Source: Orientallactaga sibirica
Lineage: Eukaryota > Chordata > Mammalia > Rodentia > Dipodidae
NCBI GenBank assembly: GCA_036365145.1
Contig: JAEOAD010000749.1
Location: 62,001 to 126,000, forward strand
DNA: 64,000 nt
Direction: 5' to 3'
In this document: positions 10,906 to 22,289 of the stretch, one piece after another
How positions within the stretch are numbered: the stretch's first letter is position 1
Layout: every line of letters starts with the position of its first letter
Position numbers and translations under genes: made by a program
The notes under the pieces: model-generated
What the model was told of the DNA's origin: nothing
Seen by the model: the letters and a program-made list of their open reading frames with translations, nothing else
The model's database searches: none

Positions 10906-11384
10906 AATTTTCTCAGAAGTGAGAGGATCAGAGGTAGGGAAAGCCCAGGATGACCCTGGAGTTAAATAGTATTGAGATTACAGACATGCATCACCAGCAT
11001 GCAATGGTTTATGCAGAGCTGGACAATTGAACCCATGGCTTTATGCATGCTAGGCAAGCACTCTACTAATTGAGACACATCTGTAGTCCATTTCTAACTA
11101 TCTTTACTGTATAATTTTATTTTGTTGAACTCTATTTCATCCATTGGACAGAATATCAAAGTGTAGAAGAGAAGGAAGAATCATATAGTAACCTTACATA
11201 TGGAGTTGGGTAAAATATTAATTAGGCTTTGTCTGTGTTTTAGGGAAGAACATGAGTAAATTTTTTTTCTGGGTAGATACTCTCATTATTTCAGTCAAGA
11301 GCATTATAGTTCCTGTAATTTTAAGGACTGAGAATACAAAATTAACCACTGTCTAATTGGATTTGAGGCTCTTTACGCAGGAAA
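10906..11384. other. Mostly unrecognised, with an old ID/B4-like SINE relic
   Basis: About 10940-11090 resembles an antisense B4/ID-type SINE (a gattacagacatgcatcacc segment, then a degenerate ggacaattgaacccatggc and gctaggcaagcactct). The rest, 11091-11384, is AT-rich and unassigned. Confidence 0.5.
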
Positions 11385-12270
11385 AAATTCACACCTGGTA
11401 CTGAAAACCCTATCAAAAGCCTATGATCAGGAATGTCATAGGCTCTAAACAGGAAGCTACTGCTATCGTTTGGCTAAATGGATATGGTGTCCCCACCAAA
11501 TTGCCTTGAATACTTATGTGGATGCCCATAGACTAGTGCTGTTCTCAGCTTTGGTCAGAGCTTTCTTATGTGCAGATGACTACTGGGAAGACTCAAACTT
11601 ATACAAGTATGGAGAATCAGTGTCTTCTGAGTGCTCATGGCTAGATAAAACTCCATCAACCTCTCCAGTGCTCAGCAAACATTTTAGGAGAGGTGGAAAA
11701 AGAATGTAAGTGCCAGGGGATGGAGAAGAGTGCTGTGGAATGCTGTCTTCTGACCACGAAGTGGCTGTTGTATTCATGACCTCACAGAGGCTATCATTGT
11801 CTGCACAGGACCTGTGTTGCATTAGGCTCATCAATACTCACTCCATCATGTATGATGGAGGAAGGCACAAAAAATACACCAAAAGGAAGATATCAAAATA
11901 GAAAACTGGGGCTGGAAAGATGGCTTAGCAGTTAAGGCATTCACCTGCAAAATCAAATGACATTGGTTCAATTCTCCAGGACCCATGTAAGACAGATGCA
12001 TAAGGAGGCACATACATCTGGAGTTCCTTTATGGTGGCTGGAGGTGCTGTTGCGCCCATTCTCTCTCTCTCTCTGCCTCTTTCTCTCTCTTAAATAAATA
12101 AATAAATAAATGTTTTTAAAAAGCCCTGGAATATGCCCCCCCCAAAAAAAACAGTTGGAAAGAAGGGTTTAGTGGAAGAGGATGGGGAGGGAACAAAAGA
12201 AGGTAGTGGTAGATGGTAGATGTGAAGGAATTATGATTAAAGTATATTATATACATGTATAAGCTTTATC
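11385..12270 (+). mobile_element. Older L1 3'UTR fragment
   Basis: Starts with cacctggtactgaaaaccct, matching the type A 3'UTR near 4809, and follows its order with heavy divergence and indels to about 11900. After a SINE it resumes with agttggaaagaaggg... and ends with tatattatatacatg and a degraded A-rich tail, as in the copy at 29080-29213. The 79-84-codon frames here are chance. Confidence 0.7.
11909..12114 (+). mobile_element. DIP-like SINE, short form
   Basis: Head ggctggaaagatggcttagc, B box ggttcaattctcc, body agacagatgcataagg, (CT)n stretch, (AAAT)n tail. It splits the older L1 3'UTR. Confidence 0.9.
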
Positions 12271-13917
12271 AATCAAAAGTAGAACAAAAAGACTGGGTTT
12301 GCAAGAAGATTATGTGTTGATGACAGATTTAAATGGTAGCCTATGATAGGCATTTATTTTCTTTGTCCATACAAAGCATTAAACATATTTATCATGCTTG
12401 GGGAATTTCCCACTTTATACATCTACAAGAAAGGCAAGACAAGCTAGTCTGGGGAAATGTCCACTCTTTCCTCTTGTAGCTGAGATTTGGGCAATTGATT
12501 CTGGCTTTACTAATTAGCTAGTTTTTTCTAGACTTTAGTGAGAAACTAACAACATAAGAGTATTTTGCTGGACCATTCTGATATGACTTGAGGCAGCCAC
12601 ACAAAGTTTGTAAAAGCAGATTTTACAGTCATGACACATTGTTTCTAATGTTGATGGTGTTTCTTGACATGTCTGTACCAAGAGACAGTGGCAATTGTAC
12701 ATTTACTGTGCCAGCCTGTGAAGTAATTTCATGGATGAAATGTCCAATCCTCTGGCGATTCCAGAATTTCCATGTCTGTTAATATATTTCTTTTCTGTTT
12801 AAAGTAGTCTGGATTGGTTGTTCACATCTACAAGTTCTAATTACTAGACAAAAACACAAATGATCATTTGAACTTGGCATAATTATCTTATACCCAGCAA
12901 CCATATCACATTCCTAATACTTATACTAATAGTACTTTTAAAATGAATTTCTTCAGTTATCAAGGAATACATTTATGTCCACATAGAAATTAATAGAATG
13001 GCTTCTCTTTTTTAAGGAATATAATGAGTGGAAGTCACCCTTCCTTGGGTCTGTTTCAGTGGCTGCAAGACACTCACATGCTTCTGCCTATGGCTCTTAG
13101 GTGAACAGAATAGAGATGCTGGGGGAAAAGCAAGTTCTTCCCTGGATGGCTTCAGGACCAAAATTCCATTGCAGATGTTCTGTAGACTTGACCCAATGGG
13201 GGCCAAGGGTGCTAAGACTGTGACTTGGATCCCAAAATGTAGAAAGTGGTTACTTAAAAAATGCAGCTGAAGACAGAACTGAACTAAATATTCAGAGATA
13301 GTGAAGGGTAAGCAACACCCCCCCCAAAAAAAAACAGACAATTACTGAAATTGCAAAAGTCAGGGGAAAACAGATATAAAGGTAATAGAGTGATCTCTGA
13401 ACCAGGAACAAAGAACTAGGGTGGATCGCATACATGATGCAAATACAAACAAAAGATATAACAGGGGATGAACAGGGCCTGTGGAGTCTTTCTGGCTCAT
13501 CTGCATTGATCACAAGGCACAATAACACATATTTGGACATACTCCAGGTGTCCAGGGTTTAAAGAATTGAGTCCTCATTTCCTTATGATTTCCAGACTCC
13601 AGAGTTGACTCTCCACCGTGTAGCTGGTTTGGGGAATGGTTACAGCAGCACTGTTTCCAGCATGCTAAATTTGTCTTCAAAGGCTTGGGTTATTGTCTGA
13701 TCATTGCTAGGATTAGGACCTTAAATCAGTATTTCCAAACTTAGATCATTGGTTTTTATAAATATCCTTCAAAATTTTAAATGTGCATAGTAACCATTTA
13801 AACAGATCTAGACCTAGTTAGACATTACAAACAATCTCTGCATGTTGTATAGCATATATAAGTAAATATAAAGAAATATATACACATAGGAAATTTGAAC
13901 ACTATAAAATGTAAAAG
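12271..13917. other. 1.6-kb stretch without recognised repeats or genes
   Basis: This is the longest piece I could not assign. The frames of 64-109 codons at 12588-12782 and 13012-13540 overlap on both strands, with no splice-flanked exon pattern or recognisable domain. A C8A9-type run occurs near 13317-13334. It may hold unique host sequence or ancient repeats beyond recognition. Confidence 0.5.
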
Positions 13918-14089
13918 CTGGGATGGAGGGATGGCTTAGCATTTAAGGTGTTGGCCTATAAAGCTAAAGGACCCAGGTTTGATTTCCCAGGACCCACATT
14001 AGCCAGATGCACAAAGGTACACATGCAGTAGCTGGAGGCTGTGGCATGCCCATTCTCTCTCTCTCTCTCTCCCTCTTTTCTCTGTCAAA

Positions 14090-14132
<43 letters not shown>

Positions 14133-14135
14133 ATT
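13918..14135 (+). mobile_element. DIP-like SINE, short form
   Basis: Diverged head, B box ggtttgatttcc, body, (CT)n and a long (AAAT)n tail (14088-14132). Confidence 0.9.
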
Positions 14136-14169
14136 TTTAATGTAAAAGCATTTCCTTATCTTTGTGTTA

Positions 14170-14378
14170 TTCTTTTTTTAAATTTTTATTTATTTATTTA
14201 TTAGAAATAGAGAGAGAGAGTGTGAGAATGGGTGTGCTAGGGCTTCTAGCCCCTGCAAACGAACTCCAGACACATGCACCACCATGTGCAGCTGGCTTAC
14301 GTGGGACCTGGAGAATGGAACCAGGGTCCTTGGGTTTCATAGGCAAGTGCCTTAACTACTAAGCCATCTCTCCAGCCC
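14170..14378 (-). mobile_element. DIP-like SINE, antisense
   Basis: (TTTA)n tail at left, (GA)n, head at right ending ctctccagccc. Flanked by tgtgttattc, which recurs after the head at 14379 and once more near 14607, so this SINE and the next used overlapping targets. Confidence 0.9.
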
Positions 14379-14388
14379 TGTGTTATTC

Positions 14389-14600
14389 GTTTTAAAAAAT
14401 ATTTTATTTATTTATGACAGAGAGGGAGAGAGAGGGAGTGCAAATATGAATGGGTGTGCCAGGATCTCTAGCCACTGCAAATGAACTCCAGACACATGTG
14501 CCACCTTGTTCATCTGGCTTTACATGGGTACTGGGGAATCAAACCTGGGTCCTTGGGCTTTGCAAGCAAGTGCCTTAACTGCTGAGCCAGCTCTCCAGCC
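14389..14600 (-). mobile_element. DIP-like SINE, antisense
   Basis: Second antisense copy, ten bases from the previous one. Same tail, (GA)n, body and head order; the head ends ctctccagcc. Confidence 0.9.
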
Positions 14601-14816
14601 TCTTCAGTGTTATTCTTTACACGTAGTTACTACTAACATTTTCTCGTGTATATTTTCCAAAAGATTTATATAAGTGTATTAATATATGCAAATATTCATA
14701 CATTTGTGTCTTTTCCTGTTTTAAGTATATGTGAGCAATGTATTACTCATCCTTTCACTCTTTTAAATTAAAACATGAATGGGATTTCTTTCTTTCTACT
14801 TAAGAATAAAGAATAA

Positions 14817-14986
14817 GCCGGGCATGGTGGTGCACGCCTTTAATCCCAGCACTCGGGAGGCAAAGGTAGGAGGATTGCCGTGAGTTCAAGGCCACCCTGA
14901 GACTACATAGTTAATTCCAGGTCAGCCTGGGCCAGAGTAAGACCCTACCTCAAAAACAAACAAACAAACAAAAAAAAGAATAAAGA
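14817..14986 (+). mobile_element. B1 SINE
   Basis: 7SL-derived: gccgggcatggtggtgcacg, gaggccaccctgagacta-like body and an A-rich tail with (CAAA)n. Target duplication aagaataaagaat on both sides. Confidence 0.95.
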
Positions 14987-15774
14987 ATATATAAATGCTT
15001 ATTCTTTTTTAAAAAGCTGAATGTTATTCCACTGTGTTATCTATTGAACTAAATTTTATTTAAATTTTTGAGAGTTCCAATTGCTATGTTTAACTACCAA
15101 TCCTTTTAAGTTTAGACATATTACTGAGTATAAAATGACAGTTCATTGTGGTTTTAAACAAATTTCTTAATGACTAGTTGAGTTTAGTAAATTCTTATAT
15201 GGTTATCAGCCACTGTCTATATGTTTTGTGTGAAGTACCTCTTCAGGTAATTGTTTAAAGGTCCCTTTTGCATTGTCTGTGGTAGTCTTACTTACCTGTA
15301 GTAAGTCTTTACAGATTCTAGAGCCAAGTCCTTTTCCCAGTGCATATGTACATTACAAATATTGCCTGTTTGTAATTTGATTTTGGTTCTCTTTCGTGAT
15401 GGTTAAATTCCATTGTCAACTTGATCAGGTTAGGAACTGAGTGAGAGATGAACCTTTTGGACAGTCTGTGAGGGTGTTTCCAGAAAGATAAACTGAACAA
15501 AGAAGTTCCTCTGCCAGTGTAGGTGGCTCTTCAGTGGGGAACCAAATATAAGAAAGTACCAGGACAACAAAGAATATTTTTTGGCAGCTGTGCATTCTAC
15601 TGGCTCCTGCACCCAAATTTACACTTTGGCTATCCTCTGAGAATATTGGAAATGAGCCTTCATCCAGCCTCATGGAGTGAGCACCTACAGAGTTCTCCAA
15701 CCCTTCAGGATGGCTATTGTTAGACTGCCCAGCTAGTATATTGTGAGCTAAATCCCCTTTAAAAATTGTGTTTA

Positions 15775-15966
15775 GGGGCTGGAGAGATGGCTCAGCGGTT
15801 AAGCATTTGACTGCAAAGCCCAAGGACCAAGGTTCGACTCCCCAGTACCCACATAAAGCCAGATGCACAGAGTGGTGCATGCATCTGGAGTTTGCAGTGA
15901 CTGGAGGCTCTGGTGCTCCCATTCTCTCTTTCTTTCTATCGAATAAATACATAAATAAATAAATTT
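15775..15966 (+). mobile_element. DIP-like SINE with 14-bp target duplication
   Basis: Head ggggctggagagatggctc, B box ggttcgactcc, (AAAT)n tail. Perfect flanking aaaaattgtgttta at 15761-15774 and 15967-15980. Confidence 0.95.
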
Positions 15967-15980
15967 AAAAATTGTGTTTA

Positions 15981-16180
15981 TTTAGTTGAGAGAAAGAGAG
16001 AAAGAGAGAGAGAGGAAGAAAGAAAAAGAATATGGGTGTGCCCAGGGCCTCTTGCCACTATAAACCAACTCCAGATACATGTGCCATGTTGTTATATGTT
16101 TGGCTTTATGTGGTGCTTGAATCTAGACCATTGGTCTTTGCAAGCATGCACATTTCACCACTGAGCCATCTCTCCAGCCC
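15981..16180 (-). mobile_element. DIP-like SINE, antisense
   Basis: Abuts the target duplication of the preceding sense copy, so the pair forms a head-out inverted arrangement. (GA)n precedes the body; the head ends tctccagccc. Confidence 0.9.
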
Positions 16181-16419
16181 AAATCTACTTTTGAACACAT
16201 AATTATTTTATCGGTTAAGTTCCTCTAGAGAATCCTGATTGATATAGTCCCCAATTTTGAGCATTTAATTTATTATTTGCCTCTTTTATAGCTAGTGCCT
16301 TTTGGGTTTTATTTAATTAATATTCTTTAGCTCATAGATTAAAAAAAAAAAGAAATGATCCCACATTAGTTTCTACAGTCTTACTGTTTTTATATACTCC
16401 TATTTAAATCCACAATCTA

Positions 16420-16604
16420 CGTGTTTGTTTGTTTATTTATTTATTTAATTTATTTATTTTTGGTTTTTCAAGGTAGGGTCTCACTCTGGCCCAGGCTGAC
16501 CTGGAATTAACTATGTAGTCTCAGGGTGGCCTCAAACTCTTGGCGATCCTCCTACCTCTGCCTCCCGAGTGCTGGGATAAAGGCGTGCACCACCACGCCG
16601 GCTT
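16420..16604 (-). mobile_element. B1 SINE, antisense
   Basis: (TTTA)n tail, then gggtctcactctggcccagg through caccaccacgccggc. Confidence 0.93.
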
Positions 16605-16699
16605 ACGTGTTAATTTTTTTGTGAATGGTGGAATATTAGATACCAAATGTTTTCATTTGACCCAGTACAATTTAAGAAAAAGCCATAATAAAAAAATCA

Positions 16700-17011
16700 A
16701 AGTGCAGGCATGGTGCTGGGCTGAGAAGAGTCCTGGAGTTTGATCCCAAGAAGCTACATGAAAACCTGGGCAGGGCCATGTGTGTCTGAAACCCCAGTAC
16801 TATAGGGGATCAGAAACTAGAGAATGGGGTGGGGAATGAAAATGGAAAAAAAAGAGGCAATTTCAGGATTATAAGAGACTCCTGCTCAATCAAGAATGGT
16901 GGAAGAGCAATGTAGTGGGCCACCTTACATTCTGCTCTGTCCAACGCAGATGAGTATGCCCAGGCATAGATGAGCACATAGGTGCCATGTGGGCACCTAC
17001 ACATGCATACA

Positions 17012-17062
<51 letters not shown>
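16700..17062 (+). mobile_element. Older rodent SINE with (CA)n tail
   Basis: gcaggcatggtgctgggctg, a degenerate B1-like middle and a long (CA)n end. It matches in layout the copy at 55084-55680 and antisense ones at 31545 and 35640. The family is B3/B4/RSINE1-like; I cannot settle which. Confidence 0.55.
17013..17062. repeat. (CA)25 microsatellite
   Basis: 50 bp of uninterrupted CA, at the 3' end of an older SINE. It creates spurious His-Thr and Val-Cys frames on both strands. Confidence 0.98.
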
Positions 17063-17064
<2 letters not shown>

Positions 17065-17282
17065 ACCCCCCAAATACATACAAACAAAAACAAATGAATT
17101 AATTAGGTTCTGGGGATTGCATTCAGGGCTTATTTGTGAGCCTTACTATACCAGCCCCAAACTCATTTTAAAACTCAGAACATAAAAACATAGAAATCTT
17201 ACAAATTTAAGGATGCCTTGTGAAATTTTTATCAGTACAGATTTGCAGTGTACTTTGAAATTAGGTAGTGTAATGCCTCTTA

Positions 17283-17464
17283 TTTTCTTCTTTATTATTA
17301 TTGTTATTATTATTATTATTATTGTTTTTCAAGGAGGGTTTCAGTCTAGCCCAGGCTAACCTGGAATTCAGTATGAATTCTCAGGGTGGCCTTGAATTTA
17401 TGGCAATCCTCCTACCTCTGCCTCTCAACTACTGGGATTAAAGGCATGCACCACCACACCCAGC
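17283..17464 (-). mobile_element. B1 SINE, antisense
   Basis: (ATT)n-rich tail, then B1 reverse complement ending caccaccacacccagct. Inserted in the ancient L1 right after aggtagtgtaatgcctct. Confidence 0.92.
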
Positions 17465-17805
17465 TTTGACTAGAATTTGTAATTGCTAAGTGCTGAGTTG
17501 GCATCCTTGTCTGTTTCCAGATCTTAGGAAGCTTTCTGCCTCATCCCCCCTCCCATTTAGTATGAAACCAACCGTCACTTTCTTAGATATAGCCCTTGTC
17601 ATAGTGAGGTTTATTTTTTCTGTATCTACTTTGTTCAACATCCCTTTATCATAAAGGGTTACTGACTTTTTTTTTTTTATCAAATATCCTTTCTGCACAT
17701 ACTGAAATAGTTATATGCATTTGGCTGATACATGTTATCACACTTATTGACTTCTATATGTTTAACCCTGGAATGAATACTTCTTGATATGGTCAGTAGT
17801 AGTTT

Positions 17806-18558
17806 TTTTTTTTTTAATCAAGTAGAAACTTTGTATGGACAAATCATGTGTTGGTCTCATTCCCCTCCCCCTGCCCCCATTCCGCTAAGGGCCCTCCTCA
17901 ATGGGATTTCTGGTATTCACCATAGAGTTTTGGGTTATGAGTTGTGAAAGCAGCAGTCAGTGTGGTGGAGGGCAATGCCTCTGGATATTTCTACCCACCC
18001 TGTGGCTCTTATAATCTTTCTGTCCCCTCTTCTGCAAAATTCCCTGAGCCTTGCAGATGTGTTTTAAGTTCTACTTTAGGGTTGAGCTCTCAGAAACTTC
18101 TAAATTTATGCTTTGGTATGATCCCAACATCATTCCACACAGAGATAGAAAAATCTCAAAATTCATATGGAACTGAAGAAGACCTTGGATATCCCCAAAT
18201 ATCCTCAGCAAAAGAAGCATCTCTGGAGGTTATCACCATACCCAATTTAGAGTTATACCACAAAGCCATAGTAAAATAAATAGCATTATACTGGCATAAA
18301 ACAGACATATAAACCAATGATACAGAGCAGAAGATCCAGTCCTTAGTTTAGGTACCTATAGTTTCCTGATCTTTGATAAAGAGCCAACAATATACACTGG
18401 GGGAAAAGACAGCCTTTTGAACAAATGGTGCTGGAGAAATTGGATAACCACATTTAGAAAAATAAAACTAGACCCACTCCTTTCACTGCACAAAAATCTG
18501 CACAAAACTGCATAAATGGTGCTGTAAAAATTGGATAACCATGTATAGAGAAATGAAA
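17806..18558 (-). mobile_element. Younger L1 insertion with an inverted 5' part
   Basis: A poly(T) (17806-17818) starts an antisense L1 3'UTR piece (to about 18118). The sequence then switches to sense ORF2 (18119-18558; cf. SQNSYGTEEDLGYPQIS and the LELYHKAIVK region). A 3' part in one orientation and a 5' part in the other is the pattern of twin-primed L1 integration. Within the inverted part, an aaatggtgctg...ttggataacca segment of about 47 bp occurs twice (18424 and 18514). Confidence 0.65.
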
Positions 18559-18679
18559 CTAGCTGTGCATGGTGGCCCACACCTTTAATCCCAGCACTTG
18601 GGAGGCAGAGGTAGGAGGATAGCCATGAGTTCGAGGCCACCCTGAGACTACATAGTGAATTCCAGGTCAGCCTGGGCTA
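18559..18679 (+). mobile_element. B1 SINE, 3' truncated
   Basis: agctgtgcatggtggcccac through gtcagcctgggctagattg, then joins directly to the (GA)n of an antisense DIP-like SINE. Confidence 0.88.
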
Positions 18680-18878
18680 GATTGAGAGAGAGAGAGTGAG
18701 AAAGTAAGAGAAAAGTCTATGAGAATGAATTTCAGGGCTTCTTGCCACTGCAAATGTACTCCAGATGCATGCACCACTTTGTGCATTTGGCTTTAAATGG
18801 GTACTGGGGGATGAACCCTAGCTGTTAGGCTTTGCAAACAAGTGCATTTAACTACTACTCAGCCATTTTTTCAGCCTC
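18680..18878 (-). mobile_element. DIP-like SINE, antisense
   Basis: (GA)n, ccactgcaaatgtactcc body, head ending tcagcctc. Confidence 0.88.
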
Positions 18879-18966
18879 ATGAATAGCATTTTTAATGTGC
18901 TATTGCTAGCATTTTGTTAAGGATTTTTGCATTTGTGTTCATTAGTGATTTTGAACCTCAACTTCT

Positions 18967-19185
18967 TTTTAAAAAATATTTATTTGCTTGAGATAAAGAT
19001 AGAGAGAAAGAGGCAAGCACAGAGAGAGTGAGTCTGGGCTTGCCAGGGCCTCCTGCCTTTGCAAACAAACTCCAGATTCATGCACCACGTTGTGAGTTTG
19101 GCTTTATGTGGGTACTGAGGAAAGAAACTCAGACTGTGAGGCTTTGCAAGAAAGTGCTTTAACTGCTGAGCCATCTCTATAGCCC
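18967..19185 (-). mobile_element. DIP-like SINE, antisense
   Basis: A complete antisense copy inside ancient L1 sequence; the flanks are caacttc / ccaactttt. Confidence 0.9.
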
Positions 19186-19309
19186 CCAACTTTTCTTTTT
19201 TTGGTTGGGTTTTGGTATCAAGTGAATACTGGCTTCATAAAATAGATTTAGAGTAATTTCTTCCTCTTCAATGTTTTGTAATAATTTCCAAAGAATGTAT
19301 AAAAGTATT

Positions 19310-19648
19310 ACTAAAGACTTGGGAGGGAAGAGGCATACTTAGAAGTCAATAGTGGGTACTCAAACACAGAAGTAATAAATTCCACTGCTGGAGGTCTAAC
19401 TCAGGGTAGTGCATTTTACTGCAGAAATAATAAGTCCTAGTGTTCTATAGAATGGAACTGAATGGAACTAAAGTTCACAATAACCTGTTATGTACTCGAT
19501 GAGTAAGCAAGTGAGGAGCTCGAATCTTTAAATACACTGACATTAAGGAGATGGAAATATTAATTACCCTGGTTTTGCCAGTACGTGTTATATACATGTA
19601 TTGAAATATCGGTGTACTAATAATGTGTACATTTACTCCATGCTAATA
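19310..19648 (+). mobile_element. Mammal-wide L1M-type 3'UTR end
   Basis: The pattern ggaag(a)gg...caatagtgggtac...acacagaagtaataa...ttaattaccctggttttgcc...tatacatgtattgaaatatc...atgctaataaaa is the conserved 3' end of old L1M subfamilies. Sense orientation. Confidence 0.7.
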
Positions 19649-19665
19649 AAAAAAGGTTTAAGGAG

Positions 19666-19899
19666 GGCTGGAGAGATGGTTTAGGGGTTAAGGCGCCTGC
19701 CTCCTAAGCCTAAGAATGCTTGTTGGATTCTCCAGGTCCCACATTTAGCCAGATGCAGTGATGCAAGGGTGCAATGCTGCAGTTGCCCACAAGGGGGGCG
19801 CACACGTCTGAAGTTCCTTCACAGTGGTTGAGACGCTGCTGGCATGCCCATTCTCTACTATCTGTCCCTCTCTCTCTCTCTCTTTCTGACTCTCTCCAC
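19666..19899 (+). mobile_element. DIP-like SINE, long form, with 17-bp target duplication
   Basis: The head reads gcgcctgcctcctaagcctaag and the long-form body follows. Perfect flanks aaaaaaggtttaaggag at 19649-19665 and 19900-19916. Confidence 0.96.
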
Positions 19900-19916
19900 A
19901 AAAAAGGTTTAAGGAG

Positions 19917-20025
19917 TAGGAAAACTTAATCACTGTGTGATCATAATTAACTGCATATATATATATGCATCAAATTATCATATAGTGTTCCCCTAAATTC
20001 ATACAGCTAAAATAAGAAAAATAAA
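19917..20025 (+). mobile_element. Second L1M-type 3' end relic
   Basis: tgatcataattaactgcat, tgcatcaaattatcatatag, cccctaaattcatacagct and an A-rich end repeat the order of an L1M terminus. Confidence 0.5.
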
Positions 20026-20156
20026 AATATAGATAGTAAACAAAATTTTATTCTATACTCATTAAAATATAAATCTGGCACTGTCTTTTGTTCAATGATT
20101 TTTTAAAATATTCAGCATTAATTACATTATGTATAGATTTATGAGCATTTTATGTG

Positions 20157-20309
20157 CATTTTTTTGTTTTGTCAAGGTAGTGTCTCACTCTAGCCCATAC
20201 TAAACTGAAATTTACTATGTAGTCCCAGGGTGGCCTTGAACTCACAGCACTTCTCCTACCTCTGCTGCCAGTGGGCCGAGATTAAAGGAGTACTCCACCA
20301 GGCCCAGTT
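20157..20309 (-). mobile_element. B1 SINE, antisense, diverged
   Basis: gtgtctcactctagcccata through ccaccaggcccag. Confidence 0.88.
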
Positions 20310-20565
20310 TATGTGCAATTTAATTGACTTCTGTGTAGTCTGTGAAGAAATCTGTTCAGAGTGTTGTACATATTACTTTCCATTTCTCATTGGTGCTTAA
20401 TTGCACTCCTAGCATCTCTATAACAATGTTCAATAGAAATGGTGACATCAAGTATTCTCGTGTTATTTCCTATCTCTGCAATGTTGGCTGTAGGTTTATT
20501 GTCAGGAATTCAGGGCTCTTAATGGATTAAGAAGAGCCTCCTTTAGTCCTAATTTTGTCACAGTT
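20310..20565 (-). pseudogene. Ancient L1 ORF2 RT relic, antisense
   Basis: gttcaatagaaatggtgaca and surrounding bases align by eye with the antisense RT stretch that follows the FADD region. Heavily degraded. Confidence 0.5.
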
Positions 20566-20570
20566 TTAAA

Positions 20571-21745
20571 AAAAATTTTTATTGACAATTTCTATAATTT
20601 TACAGACAATAAACCATGGTATTTCCCTCCCCTCCCCTTCCCCATTTTCGCCTTCACAACTCTGCTTTCTATCATATCCCCTCCCTCTCTTGGTTAGTTT
20701 CTATTTTATTTTGATGTCATCATCTTTTCCTCTTATTATGAGGGTCTTGTGAATGTATTACTAGGTACTGTGAGGTCATGGATATCGAGGCCAATTTCTG
20801 TCTGGGCAGTTGCATTCTAAGGAGATGTACCCTTCCTTTGGCTCTTACATTCTTTCTGCACCTCTTCTGCAATGGACCCTGAGCCTTGGAGGGTGTGATA
20901 GTGATATTTCAGTGCTGAACACTCCTCTGTCACTTCTTCTCAGCATTATGTTGCCTTTTGAGTCATCCCAGTGGTCAACACCATCTGAAAAGAGAAGCTT
21001 CTCTAACCAGAAGTGAGAGTAGCATTAATATATGAATATGAATATTAAGTATAGTGCTTTCAGGGCAGTTTGGTGAGAATAATATATGCATTTAGCCAGA
21101 CAAGAGTAGGCTTTATACACCTAAGGCACATGACCTCCCCTGCCATAGGCTTTTGATTAGGTTTTCAGTACCAGGCTTGTATTCCCTCCCTTAGAGCAGG
21201 CCTCCAGTCCAATTAGAGAGCAGTTGGTTTCCTCCAGAGCAGATATGCCACTATTACACCCATTTGGTCATCTGGTCTGTCTGGCCAAATTTGAGGCTTC
21301 CAGTGTCCACTGTTTTCACCACTGATGACTTCTGTCTCCCATAGGGCTGCATGCAGTGCAGCTTTTTTCCAGATTACAGTTGGCTGAAGGTTTACAGCTC
21401 AGCACCAGCTTGATTTTTCAGTGATCTTGCTGCCCACACATGTGAAGTCTTCAGCAATAGGGTCTTACCATATGTTACTTGTGGGAAACCAAGGGCCTTC
21501 GCAAAAGCCTATAATGTTTTGGAGGCAGCAGGGACCTCCATGGCCAAAAACTTGCTGGTAGGTATTCCATCTCTGGCACTGAAAATTTTCTAGTAGCAAT
21601 CTATAGCTTCTGGATGTGCCTACTTCCAAGGAAGTAAGCTTTCATGTGTCTTATTCAGAATATCTTGAATTTTGATTGACCCTTCCCCTATCCTTCTCTT
21701 ACTCAATCTCTTTGCCTGGACTCACTAAGGCCATTCCACTCCTGG
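20571..21745 (-). mobile_element. 5'-truncated L1 3'UTR, type A, antisense
   Basis: Starts with an A/T tail (aaaaaaaatttttattgac) and follows the type A 3'UTR in reverse, with tccctcccctccccttcccc at 20623 and ggcattgaaaatttt-like sequence near 21570. It ends near 21745, within the 3'UTR. The 68-codon sense frame here is the antisense shadow also seen in the other type A copies. Confidence 0.88.
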
Positions 21746-21970
21746 TGATCACGGTTTTTTAAAATCATGTATACATATTAGATTTATCAGGTGATTTAGC
21801 TTTAAATATTAAAATGATAATCTATTTTTCTCTTTCATTCTGTTTATGTAGTAAGCTAAGTTCATTGCTTCTCCAGTATGAAGCCTTTTACATTCCTGGA
21901 AATACTTATTTATGTTCTGATAAAAATTTATATTTTTAGGTTTGTAGGGTTCATAATTTAAACTCTTTTT
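21746..21970 (-). other. AT-rich stretch, possible ancient L1 relic
   Basis: Fragments such as ctgtttatgtagtaagctaag and cattcctggaaatac loosely recall the antisense RT region. Not certain. Confidence 0.3.
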
Positions 21971-21991
21971 AAAGTATTTATTTATTTATTT

Positions 21992-22028
<37 letters not shown>

Positions 22029-22198
22029 CAAACAGAGAGAAAGAGAATGGGCATGCCAGGGCCTTTTAGCCACTGCAAATGAACTCCAGATGCAGGCACC
22101 CCCTTGTGGATCTGGCTTATGTGGGTCCTGGGGAATTGAACCAGGGTCCTTAGGCTTTGCAAGCAAACACCTTAACCACTAAGCCATTTCACCATCCT
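21971..22198 (-). mobile_element. DIP-like SINE, antisense
   Basis: (TTTA)n, (GA)14-like run, body, head. Confidence 0.93.
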
Positions 22199-22289
22199 GG
22201 GTTTGTAATGTAATATTAAGATAAATTTTAATTTAATTTTGTGATTTTCTTTTAGAATAAGTTTGTCGGACTTAAGATTCAAAAGTTGT

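Larger units (their letters stand above)
15398..16255 (+). mobile_element. Unnamed interspersed repeat (LTR-like), interrupted by two SINEs
   Basis: Starts about tgatggttaaattccattg and gtcaacttgatcagg, and ends tctagagaatcctgattgat. The pattern resembles a widespread mammalian interspersed repeat that I cannot name with confidence. A degraded poly(A)-signal-like segment lies near 15745. It lies within the ancient antisense L1 and is split by SINEs at 15775-16180. Confidence 0.5.
14610..19310 (-). mobile_element. Ancient antisense L1 (ORF2), split by nested insertions
   Basis: Scattered pieces in correct antisense order read from the ORF2 C-terminus towards the RT: 14610-15397 (gctgaatgttattccactgt, cattgtggttttaaac), 16256-16419, 17180-17282 (gaaattaggtagtgtaatgc), 17465-17805 (RT frame with RSGNRQGC), 18879-18966 (gttaaggatttttgcat) and 19186-19308. 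Interruptions are listed separately. It is degraded throughout, so it is among the oldest layers. Boundaries are approximate. Confidence 0.7.

Noticed and set aside
12588..13540. Overlapping 64-109-codon frames as exons
   Set aside because: Open on both strands, no domain, no convincing splice-site pattern by eye. A transcript or cross-species alignment would be needed.
16810..17185. Val-Cys and His-Thr rich frames
   Set aside because: They are translations of the (CA)25 microsatellite and flanking SINE sequence.
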